NCBI GenBank assembly: GCA_963770535.1
Contig: CAVYPZ010000003.1
Location: 868,001-932,000, forward strand
DNA from: RYN-230 sp963770535
GTDB lineage: Bacteria; Actinomycetota; Actinomycetes; Streptosporangiales; Streptosporangiaceae
Length of the DNA stretch: 64,000 nucleotides
Direction of reading: 5' to 3'
Shown: positions 54,063-64,000 of the stretch, piece by piece
Position numbering within the stretch: the stretch's first letter is position 1
Layout: each line of letters starts with the position of its first letter
Position numbers and translations under genes: made by a program
Notes under the pieces: model-generated
The model's database searches: none
What the model saw: the letters and a program-made list of their open reading frames with translations, nothing else
What the model was told of the DNA's origin: nothing

Positions 54063-54389
54063 AGGGCATCGTGCCCGTGAGAAACGGGCGCGCGTGCGCC
54101 AGCGGACTGTAGCGCCATGGCTGGAAGGCTTGCCGGTCGACGACCGGCAGCTGGAAGGCGTGGTGGGTGGCCAGGCGTGCGGGCCTTTTCCTCTCTCGAC
54201 TCCAGGCTCCGGTAGGAGCTTGTGTGCCGTGGACACCGCGACACACCCGACCGCGGGGGTCGGAGGGACTAGGAAAACCAGCAGTTCAGGGGCGGTTAGG
54301 CCGCCCGTGATTACCCTGCGCCGCGGGCGCGGGAAACGGCAAGAGAAGACGTCGCGCCAGCCGGCGCGGAGAACGAAGACGGAGACGCG

Positions 54390-54764
<375 letters not shown>

Positions 54765-54765
54765 C

Positions 54766-55236
54766 ATGCCGCGTAAAGGCCCCGCGACCAAGCGGCAGCT
54801 CGTAACCGATCCGGTTTACGGCTCCCCGCTGGTGACTGCGCTGGTGAACAAGGTGCTGCGCAGCGGCAAGCGCTCGCTGGCCGAGCGGATCGTGTACGGC
54901 GCGCTTGAGGGCGCGAAGGAGAAGACGGGCAACGACCCGGTGGTCACGCTCAAGCGGGCCCTGGACAACGTGAAGCCCACGCTCGAGGTGCGCAGCCGCC
55001 GGGTCGGTGGCGCCACCTACCAGGTGCCGGTCGAGGTCCGGGCCTCCCGCAGCACCACCCTGGCCCTGCGCTGGCTGGTCTCCTACAGCCGGTCGCGCCG
55101 GGAGAAGACCATGACCGAGCGGCTGATGAACGAGCTGCTCGACGCAAGCAACGGCCTCGGGGCGAGCGTGAAGCGCCGCGAGGACACCCACAAGATGGCC
55201 GAGTCGAACAAGGCTTTCGCTCATTACCGCTGGTAA
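54766..55236 (+). CDS. rpsG: 30S ribosomal protein S7
   Basis: The 156-residue protein reads MPRKGPATKRQLVTDPVYGS, with VNKVLRSGKRSLAERIVYGA, RSRRVGGATYQVPVEV and a C-terminal EDTHKMAESNKAFAHYRW. It nucleates assembly of the 30S head. ATG 54766 is one base after the rpsL stop, with AAGGAGAAG inside the end of rpsL as its ribosome binding site. Confidence 0.97.
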   Translation: MPRKGPATKRQLVTDPVYGSPLVTALVNKVLRSGKRSLAERIVYGALEGAKEKTGNDPVVTLKRALDNVKPTLEVRSRRVGGATYQVPVEVRASRSTTLALRWLVSYSRSRREKTMTERLMNELLDASNGLGASVKRREDTHKMAESNKAFAHYRW

Positions 55237-55285
55237 TGAGCGGCCCGGCCGGCCGACGACAGACGAAGCAGCGAGGAACTGAGCA

Positions 55286-57382
<2,097 letters not shown>

Positions 57383-57476
57383 CGGCCAGTACCAAAACGT
57401 CAACAGGAGAATCGGCGCACCAAGAGGGTGCCTTGGCCCCGCAGGACGTGGGGCAGATCGCAACGAGGAGAAACCA

Positions 57477-58670
<1,194 letters not shown>

Positions 58671-58674
58671 CAGT

Positions 58675-58712
58675 CCGCTGTCCCTGGCCGCACACGCGGC
58701 CAGGGACAGCGG
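58675..58712 (+). terminator. Hairpin after tuf
   Basis: A perfect 16-base stem, ccgctgtccctggccg (58675-58690) and cggccagggacagcgg (58697-58712), has a CACACG loop. It starts 4 bases after the tuf stop and separates the str and S10 operons. There is no T-run. Confidence 0.8.
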
Positions 58713-58747
58713 CGCCTGGCACTCAAGACGAAGGACACGGAAGGCAC

Positions 58748-59056
58748 ATGGCGGGACAAAAGATCCGCATCCGGCTCAAGGCCTATGACCACGAGGTCAT
58801 CGACAGCTCGGCGCGGAAGATCGTCAACACGGTGACGCGCACGGGCGCGCGGGTTGCCGGGCCTGTCCCGCTGCCCACGGAGAAGAACATCTACTGCGTC
58901 ATCCGCTCCCCGCACAAGTACAAGGACTCGCGGGAGCATTTCGAGATGCGCACGCACAAGCGGCTGATCGACATCATCGACCCGACGCCGAAGACGGTCA
59001 ACTCGCTGATGCGGCTGGACCTGCCCGCCGGCGTCAACATCGAGATCAAGCTCTGA
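58748..59056 (+). CDS. rpsJ: 30S ribosomal protein S10
   Basis: The 102-residue protein reads MAGQKIRIRLKAYDHEVIDS, with GPVPLPTEKNIYCVIRSPHK and RTHKRLIDIIDPTPKTVNSL. It is the first gene of the S10 operon and also the NusE antitermination factor that binds NusG. ATG 58748 has GAAGGACACGGAAGG upstream. A promoter may lie in the 77-base gap after tuf. Confidence 0.97.
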   Translation: MAGQKIRIRLKAYDHEVIDSSARKIVNTVTRTGARVAGPVPLPTEKNIYCVIRSPHKYKDSREHFEMRTHKRLIDIIDPTPKTVNSLMRLDLPAGVNIEIKL

Positions 59057-59069
59057 GGAACGCACCGAC

Positions 59070-59738
59070 ATGACCAAGCACACCAAGGGCGTCCTCGGCA
59101 CGAAGCTGGGCATGAGCCAGGTCTTCGACGCCGACGGGCGGATGGTTCCCGTGACCGTGGTCGCGGCGGGCCCCTGCGTCGTGACCGCGGTACGGACTCC
59201 CGGCGCCAACGGGTACTCGGCCGTGCAGCTGGGCTACGGCGAGATCGACCCGCGCCGGGTGACCAAGCCCGTGGCCGGCCATTTCGCCAAGGCCTCGGTG
59301 ACCCCGCGCCGCTACCTCGTCGAGCTGCGGACCGATGACGCGACCGACTACACGCTGGGCCAGGAGGTCACCGCGGAGACGTTCGCCGCCGGTGACCTGG
59401 TCAACGTGACCGGCAAGAGCAAGGGCAAGGGCTTCGCGGGCGTGATGAAGCGGCACGGGTTCAAGGGCCTGTCCGCCTCGCACGGCACCCAGCGCAAGCA
59501 CCGCTCGCCGGGCTCCATCGGCGGCTGTGCCACCCCGGGCCGGGTCTTCAAGGGACTGCGGATGGCCGGCCGGATGGGCGGCGAGCGCACCACCACGCCC
59601 AGCCTCACCGTGCACGGGGTCGACGCAGAGCGCGGCCTGCTGCTGATCCGCGGGGCCGTTCCCGGCCCCAAGGGCGGCCTGATCCTGGTCCGCAACGCCG
59701 TCCGGGCGCCGCAGACCGCCACGAAGGAGGCCTCGTGA
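59070..59738 (+). CDS. rplC: 50S ribosomal protein L3
   Basis: The 222-residue protein starts GVLGTKLGMSQVFDADGRMV and contains KGKGFAGVMKRHGFKGLSAS and CATPGRVFKGLRMAGRMGGE, the loop that reaches the peptidyl transferase centre. It is one of the two assembly initiators of the 50S subunit. The stop overlaps the rplD GTG by four bases. Confidence 0.97.
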   Translation: MTKHTKGVLGTKLGMSQVFDADGRMVPVTVVAAGPCVVTAVRTPGANGYSAVQLGYGEIDPRRVTKPVAGHFAKASVTPRRYLVELRTDDATDYTLGQEVTAETFAAGDLVNVTGKSKGKGFAGVMKRHGFKGLSASHGTQRKHRSPGSIGGCATPGRVFKGLRMAGRMGGERTTTPSLTVHGVDAERGLLLIRGAVPGPKGGLILVRNAVRAPQTATKEAS

Positions 59739-60571
59739 CCACCGTCAGCGTCGTCTCCCCCTCCGGCCAGGCCGGCCAGGAGGTGGAGCTTCCGGACGAG
59801 ATCTTCAGTGCGCCGGTCAACGTGCCGCTGATCCACCAGGTCGTCGTGGCCCAGGAGGCCGCGGCCCGGCAGGGCACCCACGCCACCAAGACCCGCGGCC
59901 TGGTCCGCGGCGGAGGCAAGAAGCCCTACCGGCAGAAGGGCACCGGCCGGGCCCGCCAGGGCTCGCTGCGCGCCCCCCAGTACGCGGGCGGCGGCACCGT
60001 GCACGGCCCCCAGCCGCGCTCGTACGTGCAGCGGACGCCCAAGAAGATGAAGGCCGCGGCCCTCCGCGGCGCGCTGTCCGACCGGGCCGCCAGCGGCCGG
60101 ATCGCCGTGGTCAGCGGCTTCGTGGAGGGCGACCAGCCCCGGACCCGCGACGCGATGGCCGTGCTGCGCACGGCCATCGGGCTGCTGGACGCCAGGCTCA
60201 ACGTCAGGGTCCTGGTCGTGGCGGATGCCGAGGACGAGCTGACCTGGAAGAGCCTGCGCAATGCGCCGGGCGTGCGGCTGCTGGCCACCGGCCAGCTGAA
60301 CACGTACGACGTGCTGGCCAGTGAGCACATCGTGTTCACCGGGGCGGCCCTGTCCGCGTTCACCGGCCAGCCCGTGCCCGCCAGCACGCAGCAGGCGGAC
60401 GCCCCGAAGCGGCGGGCCAGCAAGCCCAAGGCCGAGTCAGCGGCCGGGTCCGCGGACGCAGCGGAACCTGCGGAAGCAGCGGAGCCCGCGGAAGCAGCGG
60501 AGCCCGCGGAAGCCGCGGAGCCCGAGTCTCCCGGTCGCCGCACCACCCCGAAGGAGGCTGAGGAGCAGTGA
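59735..60571 (+). CDS. rplD: 50S ribosomal protein L4 with acidic repeat tail
   Basis: The 278-residue product starts at GTG 59735. The core has GTHATKTRGLVRGGGKKPYR, QKGTGRARQGSLRAPQYAGG and TGQLNTYDVLASEHIVFTGA. The family is usually 205-220 residues; here the C-terminus adds about 65 residues of Ala/Glu/Pro with AEPAEAAEPAEAAEPAE repeats. The tail is presumably exposed and disordered. L4 lines the exit tunnel and may repress its own operon. Four-base overlaps link it to both rplC and rplW. Confidence 0.96.
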   Translation: MTTVSVVSPSGQAGQEVELPDEIFSAPVNVPLIHQVVVAQEAAARQGTHATKTRGLVRGGGKKPYRQKGTGRARQGSLRAPQYAGGGTVHGPQPRSYVQRTPKKMKAAALRGALSDRAASGRIAVVSGFVEGDQPRTRDAMAVLRTAIGLLDARLNVRVLVVADAEDELTWKSLRNAPGVRLLATGQLNTYDVLASEHIVFTGAALSAFTGQPVPASTQQADAPKRRASKPKAESAAGSADAAEPAEAAEPAEAAEPAEAAEPESPGRRTTPKEAEEQ

Positions 60572-60876
60572 GCTCGATCCGGATCCCGGACCCCCGGGAC
60601 ATCCTGCTGCGCCCGGTGATCTCGGAAAAGACGTACCGGCTTGCCGACGACGGCAAGTACACCTTCCTGGTCGCCCGCGACGCCAACCGGACCCAGGTCC
60701 GGCAGGCGGTCGAGGCCGTGTTCGGGGTCAAGGTGACCGGCGTCAACACGCTCAACCGGCCGGGCAAGCGCCGCCGCACCCGGTTCGGCTGGGGCCAGCG
60801 AGTGGCCACCAAGCGGGCCATCGTCAGCCTCGCCGAGGGCGAGCGAATCGATGTCTTCGGCGGCCCGGTCAGCTAG
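60568..60876 (+). CDS. rplW: 50S ribosomal protein L23
   Basis: The 102-residue protein starts at GTG 60568 with IRIPDPRDILLRPVISEKTY, then FLVARDANRTQVRQAVEAVF and VNTLNRPGKRRRTRFGWGQ. It lies at the tunnel exit and docks trigger factor and SRP. It overlaps rplD by four bases; rplB follows after 34 bases with AAGGAGC as ribosome binding site. Confidence 0.97.
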   Translation: MSSIRIPDPRDILLRPVISEKTYRLADDGKYTFLVARDANRTQVRQAVEAVFGVKVTGVNTLNRPGKRRRTRFGWGQRVATKRAIVSLAEGERIDVFGGPVS

Positions 60877-60910
60877 GCCACCGGCCACATCACAAGGAGC
60901 TTGAGCAGAC

Positions 60911-61744
60911 ATGGCTATCCGCAAGTACAAGCCCACCACCCCGGGGCGCCGGGGCGCGAGTGGCGCGGACTTCTCCGAGATCACCCGTGGTGAGCCGGAG
61001 AAGTCGCTGGTCCGCCCGCTGAACTCGCGCGGCGGCCGTAACGTGCACGGCCGGATCACGGCCCGGCACCAGGGCGGCGGCCACAAGCGCGCCTACCGGC
61101 TGATCGACTTCCGGCGGCACGACAAGGACGGCGTCCCGGCCAGGGTCGCGCACATCGAGTACGACCCCAACCGGACATCCCGGATCGCGCTCCTGCACTA
61201 CGCCGACGGGGAGAAGCGCTACATCCTCGCTCCCCAGGGGCTGTCCCAGGGCGACCGGGTGGAGAACGGCCCCGGGTCCGACATCCGGCCCGGCAACTGC
61301 CTGCCGCTGCGGAACATCCCGACCGGCACCGTGGTGCACGCGATCGAGCTCCGGCCCGGTGGCGGCGCGAAGATCGCGCGCTCGGCCGGCTCCGGGGTCC
61401 AGCTGCTGGCCAAGGACGGCGGCTACGCCCAGCTCCGGATGCCGTCGGGGGAGATCCGGCGGGTCAACGCGGCGTGCCGGGCCACCGTCGGTGAGGTCGG
61501 CAACGCCGAGCAGGGCAACATCAAGCTCGGTAAGGCGGGGCGCAACCGGTGGAAGGGGCACCGCCCCTCCGTCCGCGGCGTCGCGATGAACCCGGTCGAC
61601 CACCCGCTGGGTGGCGGCGAGGGCAAGAGCTCCGGCGGCCGGCACCCGGTCAGCCCCTGGGGCCAGCCCGAGGGCCGGACCCGGAAAGCCCATAAGCCCA
61701 GCGACCGGCTGATCGTCCGCAGGCGCAGCAAGAAGAAGCGGTAG
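60911..61744 (+). CDS. rplB: 50S ribosomal protein L2
   Basis: The 277-residue protein reads MAIRKYKPTTPGRRGASGAD, with GRITARHQGGGHKRAYRLID and, near the C-terminus, NPVDHPLGGGEGKSSGGRHP, whose His is implicated in peptidyl transferase function. It ends in a basic RRRSKKKR tail. It helps join the ribosomal subunits. rpsS follows after 12 bases. Confidence 0.98.
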   Translation: MAIRKYKPTTPGRRGASGADFSEITRGEPEKSLVRPLNSRGGRNVHGRITARHQGGGHKRAYRLIDFRRHDKDGVPARVAHIEYDPNRTSRIALLHYADGEKRYILAPQGLSQGDRVENGPGSDIRPGNCLPLRNIPTGTVVHAIELRPGGGAKIARSAGSGVQLLAKDGGYAQLRMPSGEIRRVNAACRATVGEVGNAEQGNIKLGKAGRNRWKGHRPSVRGVAMNPVDHPLGGGEGKSSGGRHPVSPWGQPEGRTRKAHKPSDRLIVRRRSKKKR

Positions 61745-61756
61745 GAGCACCCAACG

Positions 61757-62035
61757 ATGCCTCGTAGTCTCAAGAAGGGCCCGTTCGTCGACGACCACCT
61801 GATCAAGAAGGTGGACGTGCAGAACGAGAAGGGCACCAGGAACCTGATCAAGACGTGGTCGCGGCGTTCCATGATCGTTCCTGCGATGCTCGGCCACACG
61901 ATCGCGGTGCACGACGGCCGTAAGCACGTGCCGGTGTTCATCACTGAGGCCATGGTCGGCCACAAGCTCGGCGAGTTCGCGCCCACCCGCACGTTCCGCA
62001 GTCACGTCCGGGATGACCGGCGCAGCCGCCGCTAG
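61757..62035 (+). CDS. rpsS: 30S ribosomal protein S19
   Basis: The 92-residue protein reads MPRSLKKGPFVDDHLIKKVD, with TWSRRSMIVPAMLGHTIAVH and VGHKLGEFAPTRTFRSHVRD. It forms a complex with S13 in the 30S head. It sits between rplB and rplV in the standard S10 operon order. Confidence 0.97.
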   Translation: MPRSLKKGPFVDDHLIKKVDVQNEKGTRNLIKTWSRRSMIVPAMLGHTIAVHDGRKHVPVFITEAMVGHKLGEFAPTRTFRSHVRDDRRSRR

Positions 62036-62073
62036 ACCAGGCACGAGCAACCACTAGAGAGCGAGAGAGAAGC

Positions 62074-62423
62074 ATGGAAGCAAGGGCGAAGGCGCGGTAT
62101 GTGCGCGTCACGCCGCGGAAGGCCCGCCGTGTGGTGGACCTCATCCGCGGCATGCCTGCCGAGGAGGCGCAGGCGGCGCTGGCCTTTGCGCCGCAGTCAG
62201 CCAGTGACCCGGTTGGCAAGGTGCTCGCGAGCGCCATCGCCAATGCTGAGCATGCCCAGCAGGCGGACGCCGGCTCGCTCGTGGTGAGCCGGGCGTGGGT
62301 GGACGAAGGGCCGACGCTGAAGCGATTCCGGCCACGGGCCCAGGGCCGCGGCTACCGGATCAACAAGCGCACCAGCCACATCACGGTAATCGTCTCGGAT
62401 GAACCCAAGGGGAGGTCCCGCTA

Positions 62424-62424
<1 letters not shown>
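62074..62424 (+). CDS. rplV: 50S ribosomal protein L22
   Basis: The 116-residue protein reads MEARAKARYVRVTPRKARRV, with VDLIRGMPAEEAQAALAF and RAQGRGYRINKRTSHITVIV, the beta-hairpin that lines the exit tunnel where macrolides bind. ATG 62074 has GAGAGCGAGAGAGAAGC upstream. Its TAG shares one base with the GTG of rpsC. Confidence 0.97.
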
Positions 62425-63197
<773 letters not shown>

Positions 63198-63285
63198 CCG
63201 GGCCGAGGTATCTGCCGGCGCCAGCGCCGGCGCCGAGCCGCCCGCCGCGGCGGCCGCCCCGGCCACGGGTGAGGAGGGCTGAATC

Positions 63286-63705
63286 ATGCTTATCCCGCGC
63301 AGGGTGAGGTACCGCAAGCAGCACCGGCCGGACCGGCACGGGGTCGCCAAGGGCGGCACCCGGGTGGCCTTCGGGGAGTACGGCATCCAGGCCCTCGAGC
63401 ATGCCTACGTGACCAACCGGCAGATCGAGTCCGCCCGTATCGCCATGACCCGGCACATCCGCCGTGGCGGCAAGGTGTGGATCACGATCTACCCGGACCG
63501 GCCGCTGACCAAGAAGCCGGCGGAGACCCGGATGGGCTCCGGCAAGGGCTCGCCCGAGTGGTGGGTGGCCAACGTCAAGCCCGGCCGCGTCATGTTTGAG
63601 CTATCCGGGGTGGCAGAGCCGGTGGCCCGCGAGGCGCTCCGGCGTGCCATGCACAAGCTTCCCATGAAATGCAAATTCGTGACCCGTGAAGTCGGTGAGA
63701 GCTGA
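63286..63705 (+). CDS. rplP: 50S ribosomal protein L16
   Basis: The 139-residue protein reads MLIPRRVRYRKQHRPDRHGV, with GGTRVAFGEYGIQALEHAYV and RMGSGKGSPEWWVANVKPGR. It binds near the A site and interacts with 23S rRNA and 5S-region elements. ATG 63286 follows GAGGAGG by 8 bases. Its TGA overlaps the rpmC start by one base. Confidence 0.97.
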   Translation: MLIPRRVRYRKQHRPDRHGVAKGGTRVAFGEYGIQALEHAYVTNRQIESARIAMTRHIRRGGKVWITIYPDRPLTKKPAETRMGSGKGSPEWWVANVKPGRVMFELSGVAEPVAREALRRAMHKLPMKCKFVTREVGES

Positions 63706-63941
63706 TGGCTAGCCTGGCCGCCGCTGACCTGCGCAACAGCAGCGAGGAAGAGCTGAATACCAAGCTCGCGGAAGCCAAGACAGAGCTGTTCAACCTGCGG
63801 TTCCAGGCCGCAACGGGCCAGCTGGAGAGCCACGGGCGGCTGCGTGCCGTCCGTAAGGAGATCGCCCGCATCTACACGGTGAAGCGGGAACGTGAGCTTG
63901 GCATCGTGACCTTGGTGGAGGAGGCGGAAGACAGTGAGTGA
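63705..63941 (+). CDS. rpmC: 50S ribosomal protein L29
   Basis: The 78-residue protein reads MASLAAADLRNSSEEELNTK, with LAEAKTELFNLRFQAATGQL and RAVRKEIARIYTVKRERELG, the two long helices of L29. It sits at the tunnel exit next to L23. It overlaps rplP by one base and rpsQ by eight. Confidence 0.97.
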   Translation: MASLAAADLRNSSEEELNTKLAEAKTELFNLRFQAATGQLESHGRLRAVRKEIARIYTVKRERELGIVTLVEEAEDSE

Positions 63942-64000
63942 CGTCGAGCAGGGCGGTGTGCCCGGCCGGGGCTACCGCAAGATCCGCGAGGGTTACGTGG
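63934..64000 (+). CDS. rpsQ: 30S ribosomal protein S17, 5' part (cut by window end)
   Basis: GTG 63934 starts inside the end of rpmC and the frame is open to the window edge. The 22 visible residues end in GRGYRKIREGYV, the conserved S17 N-terminus. Position after rpmC is canonical. Confidence 0.9.
   Translation, partial: MSDVEQGGVPGRGYRKIREGYV

Overview
The window is a stretch of a very GC-rich actinobacterial chromosome. It carries the conserved block secE-nusG-rplKA-rplJL-rpoBC-rpsL-rpsG-fusA-tuf-S10 operon. GTG starts, ATGA/GTGA stop-start overlaps and alanine/proline-rich linkers are frequent. NusG carries a long acidic N-terminal extension, RpoC has the actinobacterial start MLDVNFFDDLRIGL, and a tRNA-Met/rpmG/MaoC/MaoC/murB cluster is present. 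All of this fits Actinomycetota. A Streptosporangiales-like or related lineage is plausible, but genus cannot be read from the sequence.

Layout. (1) 1-7.5 kb: a leftward CYTH-domain gene cut by the window edge, two related hypothetical genes, then a catabolic gene set (MmgE/PrpD, acyl-CoA dehydrogenase, class III CoA-transferase, aldehyde dehydrogenase). (2) 7.6-13.8 kb: a SIS-domain protein, a membrane protein with a zinc ribbon and a seven-repeat cysteine-paired extracellular domain, two methyltransferases and an LtrA-family membrane protein. (3) 13.8-17.3 kb: tRNA-Met, rpmG, two MaoC-type dehydratases, murB and a patatin-like protein. (4) 17.3-23.3 kb: an HxlR regulator and a probable catabolic operon (tautomerase, semialdehyde dehydrogenase, BKACE, enoyl-CoA hydratase, CoA-transferase). 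(5) 23.3-36.2 kb: a Tad/Flp pilus locus. A leftward arm holds the prepilin peptidase, a secreted protein and a lipoprotein. A rightward operon of ten tightly coupled genes runs from a CpaB-like SAF protein to a large LysM-BTAD membrane protein. (6) 36.8-39.5 kb: leftward aspC-add, then tRNA-Trp. (7) 39.5-64 kb: secE to rpsQ, the transcription/translation core, interrupted by csbD and two leftward genes.

Functional picture. Region 5 should assemble and power a Flp-type pilus: TadA ATPase, TadB/TadC platform, Flp pilin, TadE-type pseudopilins and a TadV-like peptidase. Regions 1 and 4 look like two separate CoA-dependent acid degradation routes. Regions 4 and 5, plus the patatin gene, sit between murB and add. 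To my knowledge these are neighbours in Streptomyces, so about 20 kb of accessory DNA may have been added there.

A caution runs through the window. At least eight genes, including murB and the rpsC tail, are read through a single-base frameshift. Seven of these fit one extra base and one fits a missing base. Joined lengths and conserved motifs make each repair unambiguous in effect, if not in exact position. Sequence or assembly errors are the simplest explanation. Short-period, in-frame tandem repeats are also unusually common, even inside nusG, rplJ, rplD and rpsC.
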